In this document: one piece after another, positions 57,125-64,000 of the stretch | Position numbering within the stretch: position 1 is the stretch's first letter | Layout: each line of letters begins with the position of its first letter | Assembly (NCBI GenBank): GCA_900635465.1 | Contig: LR134135.1 | Span: 1,798,001 to 1,862,000 of the forward strand | Direction of reading: 5' to 3' | DNA: 64,000 nucleotides | Source: Lelliottia amnigena | GTDB taxonomy: Bacteria; Pseudomonadota; Gammaproteobacteria; Enterobacterales; Enterobacteriaceae | Notes under the pieces: generated by a model | The model's input: only the letters and a program-made list of their open reading frames with translations | Database searches by the model: none | What the model was told of the DNA's origin: nothing | Program-made: the position numbers and the translations under genes

Positions 57125-57461
57125 TGGGCATTCCCCTGGTTAAAGCAGGTCATCAATAATACCTGCGTGTGATTTACAAAGCTCGTCGATTCTAATCTAT
57201 AAAACCCAATTCGTTAAGTCTCTTTTTAGATCTAAAATCGCGTTTCGCTAGCAAGTGCAAAGATTTTCGCCAAACTGAAGCGCTTTTGCTCACACTATGA
57301 GCAAGGCCACAGACAACGCAGGGTTAAACTATATTGCGAATGCAACTTCAGCAGACACACGTTAAGATATATAAACGTGACAAAAATGTTATTTTCCGAT
57401 ATTGGTCTGAACCGCTACAATGTCAGACGATTGCCGTAACAGAAGTATAAGGAAGCAAGAA
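57125..57461. other. mepH-grxD divergent spacer
   Basis: This 337-base AT-rich spacer contains the promoters of divergent mepH and grxD. No operator, RNA or small gene is recognised. A frame that starts at 57420 is only a 14-codon upstream extension of grxD. Confidence 0.5.
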
Positions 57462-57809
57462 ATGACCACGACTATTGAAAAAATTCAGCGCCAGGTCGCT
57501 GAAAACCCGATCCTGCTGTACATGAAAGGTTCTCCGAAGCTGCCAAGCTGCGGCTTTTCCGCACAAGCCGTGCAGGCGCTTTCAGCCTGTGGCGAGCGTT
57601 TTGCTTACGTTGATATCCTGCAGAACCCGGATATCCGCGCTGAAATGCCAAAATATGCGAACTGGCCAACGTTCCCGCAGCTGTGGGTTGATGGTGAGCT
57701 GGTTGGCGGTTGCGACATCCTGATCGAAATGTATCAGCGTGGCGAACTGCAGCAGTTGATCAAAGAAACCGCGGCGAAGTACAAAACCGAAGAACCTGAC
57801 GCAGAATAA
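57462..57809 (+). CDS. grxD: Monothiol glutaredoxin GrxD
   Basis: A 115-residue CGFS glutaredoxin (KLPSCGFSAQA, Cys30) that binds a shared [2Fe-2S] cluster with glutathione and passes it to targets. The glutathione-binding WPTFPQLWVDGELVGGCDI follows. Start: ATG 57462 (MTTTIEKIQRQ) after ATAAGGAAGCAAGA. Functionally linked to suf within this window. Confidence 0.96.
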   Translation: MTTTIEKIQRQVAENPILLYMKGSPKLPSCGFSAQAVQALSACGERFAYVDILQNPDIRAEMPKYANWPTFPQLWVDGELVGGCDILIEMYQRGELQQLIKETAAKYKTEEPDAE

Positions 57810-57825
57810 TTTTTGCACCAGACAT

Positions 57826-57856
57826 AAAAAAGCGACCATCCGGTCGCTTTTTTTTA
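57826..57856. terminator. Bidirectional terminator grxD/rnt
   Basis: AAAAAAGCGACC and GGTCGCTTTTTT arms with a four-base loop between convergent grxD and rnt. Confidence 0.92.
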
Positions 57857-58510
57857 TTCCTCGCTATCGCTTTCGGCCATCGGCAACGGCCAGCCGCCAA
57901 GGCGTTTCCAGCGGTTCACTATTTCGCAGAATAATTCCGCTGTGCGTTCCGTATCGTACAGCGCGGAGTGCGCCTGCGTACCGTCAAAATCAATGCCCGC
58001 AGTGATACAGGCTTTAGACAGCACCGTTTGCCCCAGCGCCAGGCCGCTCAGCGCGGCGGTATCGAAGGTTACAAACGGGTGGAACGGGTTGCGTTTCAGT
58101 GATGCGCGTTCAGAGGCCGCCATCATAAAGCTGTGATCGAATGTAGCGTTGTGCGCCACCATGATCGCGCGATTGCAATTGCTGTCCTTCATCCCTTTGC
58201 GCACCATTTTGTAGATGGCGTGCAACGCGTCATATTCGCTTACCGCGCCGCGCAGTGGGTTATGCGGATCGATGCCGTTAAAAGCCAGCGCTTCGGGTTG
58301 AAGATTGGCACCTTCGAAAGGATCAACATGGAAATGTAGCGTGGTGTCCGGTGTAAGCCAGCCCTGTTCATCCATTTTCAGCGTGATGGCAGCAATCTCA
58401 AGCAGCGCATCGGTTTTAGCGTTAAATCCGGCTGTTTCAACATCAATAACAACAGGATAAAAACCACGAAAACGGTCGCACAGACCGGTAAGTTGAGCGT
58501 TATCGGACAT
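57854..58510 (-). CDS. rnt: Ribonuclease T
   Basis: A 218-residue DEDDh 3'-5' exoribonuclease that trims tRNA, 5S and 23S rRNA ends. Catalytic blocks: [11 protein letters not shown] (Asp, Glu), [11 protein letters not shown] (Asp) and [11 protein letters not shown] (His, Asp). Three residues longer than E. coli at the C-terminus ([11 protein letters not shown]). The start overlaps nothing; gloA precedes it on the same strand. Confidence 0.95.
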   Translation of the reverse strand: MSDNAQLTGLCDRFRGFYPVVIDVETAGFNAKTDALLEIAAITLKMDEQGWLTPDTTLHFHVDPFEGANLQPEALAFNGIDPHNPLRGAVSEYDALHAIYKMVRKGMKDSNCNRAIMVAHNATFDHSFMMAASERASLKRNPFHPFVTFDTAALSGLALGQTVLSKACITAGIDFDGTQAHSALYDTERTAELFCEIVNRWKRLGGWPLPMAESDSEE

Positions 58511-58573
58511 CAGGGTCTCTTACAAGGGGAAAAAAAGCAGTGCGCATTATGGCAAATTTTGAGAGGGGATGCA

Positions 58574-58603
58574 GTAAAACAACGGGCGCAAAATGCGCCC
58601 GGA
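58574..58603 (-). terminator. gloA terminator
   Basis: On the minus strand CGGGCGCA and TGCGCCCG pair across a three-base loop, followed by TTGTTTTA, just after the gloA stop. Confidence 0.85.
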
Positions 58604-58607
58604 GGGA

Positions 58608-59015
58608 TTAATCGCCCAGACCGCGACCGGCGTCTTTGGCTTCGATCAGTTCGATTTTATAACCGTCTGGATCTTCAACAAAGGCGATGACCGTGGTGCC
58701 GCCTTTTACTGGACCGGCTTCACGAGTGACGTTACCGCCGTTGCTGCGGATGCGTTCGCAGGCTTCAGCGGCGTTATCCACTTCCAGCGCGATATGGCCG
58801 TACGCCGTGCCCAGCTCATAGCTGTCGACATCCCAGTTATAGGTCAGCTCGATAACGGCTTCATCGCTTTCCGGACCGTAGCCCACAAACGCCAGTGAAT
58901 ATTTATATTCCGGGTTTTCGCTGGTGCGCAGCAACTGCATCCCCAAAACGTTTGTGTAGAAATCGATCGAACGTTGCAGGTTGCCAACGCGCAGCATGGT
59001 GTGAAGTAGGCGCAT
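58608..59015 (-). CDS. gloA: Glyoxalase I (lactoylglutathione lyase)
   Basis: A 135-residue Ni-dependent glyoxalase I converting the methylglyoxal-glutathione adduct to S-lactoylglutathione. Metal ligands: His5 in [10 protein letters not shown], Glu56 in AVIELTYNW, His74 in YGHIALEV and Glu122 in KIELIE. It is the last gene after nemR and nemA, the electrophile-response set. Confidence 0.96.
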   Translation of the reverse strand: MRLLHTMLRVGNLQRSIDFYTNVLGMQLLRTSENPEYKYSLAFVGYGPESDEAVIELTYNWDVDSYELGTAYGHIALEVDNAAEACERIRSNGGNVTREAGPVKGGTTVIAFVEDPDGYKIELIEAKDAGRGLGD

Positions 59016-59073
59016 AATTTCCTCTTAACCAACTCAATGGCTTATCTTTTTGAACAGAAACGATGTTTTAGTA

Positions 59074-59097
59074 TAGCGGCGAATCATCGCCGCTATC
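59074..59097 (-). repeat. Hairpin in the nemA-gloA spacer
   Basis: ATAGCGGCGA and TCGCCGCTAT form a perfect ten-base-pair stem with a four-base loop. The minus strand lacks a T run after it (ACTAAAAC), so it may only attenuate nemA read-through into gloA or protect the 3' end. Confidence 0.7.
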
Positions 59098-59114
59098 AAT
59101 GGACAGCAGAGGGA

Positions 59115-60212
59115 TTATAAAGAAGGGTAGTCGGTGTAGCCTTCAGCGCCGCCGCCGTAGAAGCTCTCAGGGCGCTGCGGGTTCAATTCCACTTTACGCT
59201 CAAGACGTGCCACCAGGTCAGGGTTCGCGATGTAATCGCGACCAAATGCCACCGCGTCAATCAAACCTTTGTTAATTAAATCTTCCGCTTTCTCAGGCGT
59301 GTAGGCGCCTGCACCGATAATCACACCGTGGAAACGCGCACGGACTTTTTCACGGAATGCATCAGAGTACGGCGCGCCGCCTGCCCAGTCTGGCTCGGAC
59401 ATATGCAGATACGCGATCCCGCGTTTTGCCAGCTCTTCGATCAGATACAGTGCATCAGCTTCTTCGTTTGGACCGTTATCCACATTCTGGAAAGAACCGA
59501 TTGGAGAAACACGAATACCGATACGATCCGGGTTCCACTCCTGACACACGGCGTCCACCACTTCAAGCACCAGGCGAGCACGGTTTTCAACGCTACCGCC
59601 GTACTGATCGGTACGCTGGTTGGATGACGGTGACAGGAACTGGTGCAACAGATAACCGTGTGCAGAGTGCAGTTCGACTAAATCAAAGCCGGCTTCACGC
59701 GCATTCGCCACAGCCTGACGGAAATCGTTAACGATGCCTGGGATTTCGTCGAGTTCAAGTGCGCGCGGCGTAGAGGTGTCGACACGAATAGCCTGGCCGT
59801 TTTCATCACGCAAAGAGGTGCGCGTGCCAGCGTTTAACGCGGAGGCAGAAACAGGGGCTTCGCCGCCAGGTTGAATGCTGCTATGTGAGATACGACCGGT
59901 GTGCCACAGCTGAACGGCGATGCGGCCATCTTCAGCGTGAACGCCCGCGGTGATTTTTTTCCATGCCGCGATTTGCTCCGGGCTGTGCAGCCCAGGTGCG
60001 CCAGCATAACCTTTTGCCTGCGCGGAAATCTGCGTTGCTTCGGAGATAATCAGGCCGGAGCTGGCGCGCTGGCGATAGTATTCACCCATCAGCGGGGTAG
60101 GAATATCACCCGGCTCAATACTACGCAGACGGGTGAGTGGGGCCATAAATACGCGATTCGGCGCAGTGACCGCGCCCACTTTTAGTGGGGTGAATAATTT
60201 TTCTGCTGACAT
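59115..60212 (-). CDS. nemA: N-ethylmaleimide reductase NemA
   Basis: A 365-residue old yellow enzyme (FMN, TIM barrel) reducing N-ethylmaleimide, nitrate esters and other electrophiles with NADPH. Conserved segments: [59 protein letters not shown] and [15 protein letters not shown]. It follows nemR after a terminator-like hairpin and has its own NemR-box-like sequence upstream. Confidence 0.95.
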   Translation of the reverse strand: MSAEKLFTPLKVGAVTAPNRVFMAPLTRLRSIEPGDIPTPLMGEYYRQRASSGLIISEATQISAQAKGYAGAPGLHSPEQIAAWKKITAGVHAEDGRIAVQLWHTGRISHSSIQPGGEAPVSASALNAGTRTSLRDENGQAIRVDTSTPRALELDEIPGIVNDFRQAVANAREAGFDLVELHSAHGYLLHQFLSPSSNQRTDQYGGSVENRARLVLEVVDAVCQEWNPDRIGIRVSPIGSFQNVDNGPNEEADALYLIEELAKRGIAYLHMSEPDWAGGAPYSDAFREKVRARFHGVIIGAGAYTPEKAEDLINKGLIDAVAFGRDYIANPDLVARLERKVELNPQRPESFYGGGAEGYTDYPSL

Positions 60213-60225
60213 CGTGACTCCTGAG

Positions 60226-60240
60226 TAGACCGGTCGTCTA
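60226..60240 (-). promoter_or_regulatory. Second NemR-box-like site, before nemA
   Basis: TAGACCGGTCGTCTA at 60226-60240 matches the TAGACC...GGTCTA arms of the site before nemR with a shorter, imperfect centre. It lies 14-28 bases before the nemA start. It may give nemA its own NemR control. Confidence 0.45.
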
Positions 60241-60254
60241 GTGATTTAATAAAT

Positions 60255-60280
60255 AAAAACGCCTGTTAAACGACAGGCGT
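60255..60280 (-). terminator. Terminator-like hairpin overlapping the nemR stop
   Basis: On the minus strand ACGCCTGT and ACAGGCGT pair across a six-base loop containing the nemR stop region, followed by TTTTTATTT. This is a good intrinsic terminator between nemR and nemA. Confidence 0.75.
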
Positions 60281-60865
60281 CGTAATGCTGTTTTCCACAT
60301 GCGCCAGCGCGCTTTCGAGCGGCACGGCGCTGCGGGAAATCTTAGCTTGCAGGTTTGCCCCTAACCACAGCGCATAAAGGACTTGAGCCTGGGTCAGGGC
60401 GTCACCGGTAAAGTTCAGCGTTTTTTCATCGCGACCTTTTTCCAGCGCCTGGGCCAGCAAAGCGATAACGCCGCTGGCCCCCTTGTCCATCGCCGTGCGC
60501 ATATCTTCAGAAAGATCGCACACTTCGGCAGACAGTTTGACGGTCAGACAACCACTGATAATGCCTTTCTCGCAAAATTGTCTCAGTGTTTCCTGATAAT
60601 AGTTAAGAACACGATCCCTGTAGCTGCCTTCGCCACACGAAAAGTGAGTGGCGAGTCGCTGATGGTAGCAAGCATAGTGCCGTTCCAGCATCGCGACGCC
60701 AAACGCCTCTTTCGAGCGAAAGTAGTGATAAAACGAACCTTTAGGCACCTCAGCGGTTTTAAGCAACTCGCTAAGACCCATGCCGGTAAACCCGCGATGC
60801 ATACAAAGTTGCTCGCCGGTTGCCAGTAGATGTTCGCGCGTATCGTGTTCAGTATTTCTGCTCAT
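60266..60865 (-). CDS. nemR: TetR-family repressor NemR
   Basis: A 199-residue TetR repressor that senses bleach, quinones and methylglyoxal through reactive cysteines. Helix-turn-helix: GFTGMGLSELLKTAEVPKGSFYHYFRSKE. Cysteines at about 21, 67, 78, 98, 106 and 116 include those used for sensing, with the Cys106/Lys175 pair known from E. coli. A perfect operator palindrome lies at 60879-60894. Confidence 0.94.
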   Translation of the reverse strand: MSRNTEHDTREHLLATGEQLCMHRGFTGMGLSELLKTAEVPKGSFYHYFRSKEAFGVAMLERHYACYHQRLATHFSCGEGSYRDRVLNYYQETLRQFCEKGIISGCLTVKLSAEVCDLSEDMRTAMDKGASGVIALLAQALEKGRDEKTLNFTGDALTQAQVLYALWLGANLQAKISRSAVPLESALAHVENSITTPVV

Positions 60866-60878
60866 GCCGTCACTCTAA

Positions 60879-60894
60879 TAGACCGTTCGGTCTA
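60879..60894. promoter_or_regulatory. NemR operator
   Basis: TAGACCGTTCGGTCTA is a perfect palindrome 14-29 bases upstream of nemR, equal to the known NemR box. It controls nemR and possibly genes beyond. Confidence 0.88.
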
Positions 60895-60903
60895 ATGCAA
60901 GCG

Positions 60904-62532
60904 TCATGATGCGCGGCACGGTGTCAGTATGTCCATCTGCGGCTGATAAACCGATGATTTTATGTTCATCATACCCAGCGCGGTCGAGAATAAATTATCC
61001 TGCGATACGGTCTGTTTTGCCGCCTGCTCGCGCAAGCAAGTCTCATTTACGCGGAAGTTTTTGACGTAGTCCGGTGAGAGCCAGAACATAAAGGGAATAT
61101 GCGTTTGCTGTTCTGGTGCTAACAGATACGGTGTGCCGTGCAGGTACACGCCATTCTCACCCAATGATTCACCGTGATCGGACAGATAAATCAGGGCGGT
61201 ATTCATCGTCGCCTGGCGTGCTTTTAAGGTGTCGATCGCCTTGCCGAGCACGCTGTCCGTATAAAGAATGGTGTTGTCATAAGTATTTATCAGCGCCTGG
61301 TGATCGCAGTCCTGAATTTGGTTGGTGTCGCAGGTTGGGGTGAAGCGTCGGTATGCCTGCGGGTAGCGCTGAAAGTAGGCCGGGCCGTGGCTACCCATCA
61401 GGTGAATCACCAGTACGGTATCCTGCTTAAGGCCATCCAGCACGTTATCAAGTCGATAGAAATTCACATCGTCAATACAGGATTTATCTTTGCAAAACTG
61501 ATCCAGCTTCCACTGCGTCATGTCGGTATGCGGTACGCGATTACATGCGCCTTTACAGCCGCCATCATTTTCACGCCAGAGGACGTTAACGCCAGCATGT
61601 GCCAGTACGTCCAGCAACCCTTCCTGATGATGGGCTAAATCGGCGTCATATTTTTTACGCGGCATACCCGAGAACATGCAAGGAACGGAAACCGCTGTTT
61701 CTGTGCCGCACGATGAGGCATGCGGGAAATTAATCACATTTTGTTGCTTCAACTGCGGATTGGTGTCGCGTTCATATCCGTTCAGAGAATAGTTCGCTGC
61801 GCGAGACGCTTCGCCCACCACCAGGATCAGTACGGTCTTTTTCTTCTGGGCAAGGATTGCCGGGCCTTTATGGGCATCTTGTCCGATACGCACCAGCGTT
61901 TGATCGCCTGCAAACCAGCGCTCCTGGCTGTATTTCATCATTGCGCTGACGTAATTGGCCGGGGTGACCATTTTGACAATGCTTTTGTTGTTGCGAAACA
62001 GCGAGGCGTAGTCCTTATAAAACACAGAGGCTACCAGGATAATGACCATTAACGCACCGAGGAAGGCGGCTAAACGCATCAGCAGCGTGTACCACCATTT
62101 ACCGGAACGAACACGAATGAACAGCAACGCGATGGAAGGGATCAGGCCAATGCCTGCAATCCACAGCAGCATCTGCGGTGTCACCAGCGCGGTGGCTTCC
62201 TGTGAGTTCGTTTCGAAAACATTTACCATCATGTTCTTATCGATAACCGCGCCGTAGGTATGCATAAAGTAAGTCGCACCGGCGCATCCCACCGCTAACA
62301 AAATGAGCAAGGGCTTGCGGATAAAAGGGAGACCTATCACGCTAAAAACGATCACCCACCCGCAAAACAGCACCAGAGGCACCGATGCGGCGAATAACAG
62401 GTCATGCAAATGCGCTGGCGCGATAATGCTCCAGCTACGGCTAATGAACATCGCATTAACGAGGGTAAAAAACAGGGCACAGCCCAGGGTGAAGGTTAAA
62501 TCGCTACACTGTAACTTTTTCACTGACCACAT
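60904..62532 (-). CDS. Phosphoethanolamine transferase, EptA family
   Basis: A 542-residue inner-membrane enzyme that moves phosphoethanolamine from phosphatidylethanolamine, most likely to lipid A. Five membrane helices lie in the first ~180 residues (ending ASVFYKDYASLFRNNKS), followed by a periplasmic sulfatase-type domain with metal/nucleophile site VGEASRAANYSLNGY, catalytic Thr in SCGTETAVSVPCMFS, DNDGG-like ENDGGCKGACNRV and LSDHGESLGENGVYLHG. It resembles EptA across its length but is not in the basRS operon; in K-12 nothing separates nemR from ydhL. ATG 62532 is preferred over the adjacent ATG at 62535. Relevant to polymyxin susceptibility if expressed. Confidence 0.86.
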   Translation of the reverse strand: MWSVKKLQCSDLTFTLGCALFFTLVNAMFISRSWSIIAPAHLHDLLFAASVPLVLFCGWVIVFSVIGLPFIRKPLLILLAVGCAGATYFMHTYGAVIDKNMMVNVFETNSQEATALVTPQMLLWIAGIGLIPSIALLFIRVRSGKWWYTLLMRLAAFLGALMVIILVASVFYKDYASLFRNNKSIVKMVTPANYVSAMMKYSQERWFAGDQTLVRIGQDAHKGPAILAQKKKTVLILVVGEASRAANYSLNGYERDTNPQLKQQNVINFPHASSCGTETAVSVPCMFSGMPRKKYDADLAHHQEGLLDVLAHAGVNVLWRENDGGCKGACNRVPHTDMTQWKLDQFCKDKSCIDDVNFYRLDNVLDGLKQDTVLVIHLMGSHGPAYFQRYPQAYRRFTPTCDTNQIQDCDHQALINTYDNTILYTDSVLGKAIDTLKARQATMNTALIYLSDHGESLGENGVYLHGTPYLLAPEQQTHIPFMFWLSPDYVKNFRVNETCLREQAAKQTVSQDNLFSTALGMMNIKSSVYQPQMDILTPCRAS

Positions 62533-62678
62533 CATTGAGAAACCAACTGTTTTATTGATGAGGTGAGTATAGGGAGTGAAGATTAGTGAAACCTTAATGC
62601 CACATTTCGACGTAAATTCCTTGCGGCCGTGGCGTTTAGCGGCTTCACTGTAGGTGAGAAGAGTTTCAGGAGGTATGT

Positions 62679-62918
62679 GTGGCAGAGCAGCTGGAGTTTT
62701 TCCCCGTCCAGAGCCCGTGCCGGGGCATTTGTCAGTCGGATGAACGCGGTTTTTGCCGGGGCTGCATGCGCAGTCGTGACGAGCGTTTTAACTGGCAAAA
62801 GATGAGCGATGCGCAGAAGCAGGACGTGATCCGACTGTGCCGTCAGCGTTTGTTGCGTAAATTACGCGCAAACAAACCTTCCGAAACCGAAGAACCGCAG
62901 CAACCTTCACTTTTTTAG
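62679..62918 (+). CDS. ydhL: DUF1289 protein YdhL
   Basis: A 79-residue protein with four cysteines in SPCRGICQSDERGFCRGCMRS, probably a metal or Fe-S binding knuckle, as in E. coli YdhL. The start is GTG at 62679, set by CAGGAGG five bases upstream and by identity (MAEQLEFFPVQSP); a nearby ATG is out of frame. Function unknown. It precedes ydhF by 48 bases in the same direction, as in E. coli. Confidence 0.92.
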   Translation: MAEQLEFFPVQSPCRGICQSDERGFCRGCMRSRDERFNWQKMSDAQKQDVIRLCRQRLLRKLRANKPSETEEPQQPSLF

Positions 62919-62966
62919 CAGCGTTAATGCGTATACTCATGACATTACTTCCTTGAGGAAATTGTT

Positions 62967-63862
62967 ATGGTTCAGCGCATTGCCCTTGCCCCGCAGGGCC
63001 CGGAGTTTTCACGTTTTGTCATGGGTTACTGGCGCTTAATGGACTGGAATATGTCCCCGCGCCAGCTGGTGAGTTTCATTGAGGAACATCTCGACCTCGG
63101 GATCACCACTGTCGATCATGCTGATATTTATGGCGGTTATCTCTGTGAGGCGGCGTTTGGCGAGGCGATGAAGTTAGCGCCTGCGCTGCGTGAACGTATG
63201 GAGATTGTCACTAAATGTGGCATCGCGACCACGGCGAATCCGGACAATGCGCTAGGTCATTACATCACTGACAGCGATCACATCATTAAAAGTGCCGAGC
63301 AGTCGCTGGTAAATCTGGCGACCGACCGCCTTGATCTGCTGCTGATCCACCGTCCAGACCCGTTGATGGACGCCGATGAAGTCGCTGCCGCGTTCCTCAA
63401 TTTGCACCAGAGCGGAAAAGTGCGTCACTTTGGCGTATCCAACTTTACCCTGCGCAATTCACACTGCTTCAGTCTCGTTTGCCGTTTACGCTCGCGACCA
63501 ACCAGGTTGAAATCTCCCCGGTACACCAGCCACTGCTGCTTGATGGCACGCTCGATCAGCTGCAACAGCTGCGTATTCGGCCTATGGCGTGGTCTTGTCT
63601 CGGCGGTGGCCGTCTGTTCAATGACGACGCTTTCCAGCCGTTACGTGATGAGCTCCAGACCGTTGCCCGTGAACTCAACGCCGAAAGCATCGAGCAAGTC
63701 GTGTACGCCTGGATAATGCGCTTGCCTTCTCAACCGCTGCCGATTATCGGCTCGGGAAAAATTGAGCGCGTGCGTTCGGCTATCGCGGCTGAAGAGCTAC
63801 AGATGACGCGTCAGCAATGGTTCCGAATTCGTAAAGCATCGCTGGGTTACGACGTACCTTAA
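62967..63862 (+). pseudogene. ydhF: ydhF (aldo-keto reductase), frameshifted
   Basis: The first frame gives the N-terminal half of an aldo-keto reductase (RFVMGYWRLMDWNM, GITTVDHADIYGGY, LLLIHRPDPLMD) to HFGVSNFT; the second frame gives PAQFTLLQSRLPFTLATNQV, then MAWSCLGGGRLF and the end ASLGYDVP. Adding one C to CCC at 63448-63450 joins them into 298 residues, the E. coli YdhF length. The catalytic Asp, Tyr, Lys and His lie in the first part. As written, the cofactor-binding C-terminal half would be lost. Probably a sequence slip. Confidence 0.87.
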
Positions 63863-63942
63863 TAACGTTTATTGGCGACTTTCCGGTGAAAACGTTGCCC
63901 CTGGTATAAACTTAAGGGGCAAAAATAACCCGTGGAGGTCTC

Positions 63943-64000
63943 ATGAAGCATTTTGCTCTGGCAGCGATCGCGCTGCTTGTGTGTGCAGGCGCGCAGGCAG
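63943..64000 (+). CDS. sodC: Cu,Zn superoxide dismutase SodC (start only)
   Basis: Nineteen codons lie before the window ends: MKHFALAAIALLVCAGAQA, a cleavable signal peptide like that of periplasmic SodC (E. coli MKRFSLAILALVVATGAQA). GTGGAGGTCTC precedes the ATG. The order ydhL-ydhF-sodC is that of E. coli and supports the name; the enzyme domain itself is not visible. Confidence 0.82.
   Translation, partial: MKHFALAAIALLVCAGAQA

Overview
This window is a contiguous piece of chromosome from an Enterobacteriaceae member close to Enterobacter, Lelliottia or Leclercia. That placement is inferred from protein likeness and gene order: the backbone follows the E. coli K-12 map from aroH to sodC nearly gene for gene, but is broken by accessory blocks that K-12 lacks at these places. 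There is no insertion sequence, phage, integrase or CRISPR array.

Layout. 1-430: start of a TonB-dependent haem receptor and hemP with a Fur box. 601-10909: aroH, ppsR, ppsA, the sRNA RprA, ydiK, ydiJ, menI, ydiH. 11069-21840: accessory block between ydiH and suf, holding a membrane formate dehydrogenase operon (fdnGHI-like), a convergent fdhF-like gene, the blue-light locus (ariR, ymgA, ycgZ, bluF, bluR) and a DUF883-type membrane protein. Both formate dehydrogenases carry Cys where the E. coli enzymes carry selenocysteine. 22211-30875: sufABCDSE, ldtE, lpp, pykF. 31254-36713: accessory reverse-transsulfuration genes (cystathionine beta-synthase and gamma-lyase) with a divergent MetNIQ-type importer, inserted between pykF and fumD. 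36819-44594: fumD, a polar amino-acid ABC operon, two or three tiny genes, a metallo-beta-lactamase-fold protein, a beta-carbonic anhydrase, ydhS. 44758-44915: two tRNA-Val(GAC). 45069-63862: mdtK, ribE, an orphan ascorbate-type PTS EIIC, cfa, punC, punR, purR, ynhF, ydhP, sodB, mepH, grxD, rnt, gloA, nemA, nemR, an EptA-like phosphoethanolamine transferase, ydhL, ydhF. The window ends inside sodC.

How genes work together. Iron and sulfur control recurs: Fur boxes at hemP and suf, an IscR-like site at suf, and sodB and grxD nearby. PpsA, PpsR and PykF sit at the PEP-pyruvate node, with Cra-like sites near ppsA and pykF. The mtc and MetNIQ genes would import methionine and recycle it to cysteine. 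NemR, NemA and GloA form the electrophile response. PurR, PunR and PunC handle purines.

Sequence quality. Six genes (ycgZ, bluF, metI-like, an ABC permease, purR, ydhF) are each broken by exactly one base in or next to a short homopolymer run, and each becomes full length when that base is corrected. Because purR and others are normally conserved, consensus errors are the simplest reading, although true mutations cannot be excluded from the sequence alone.
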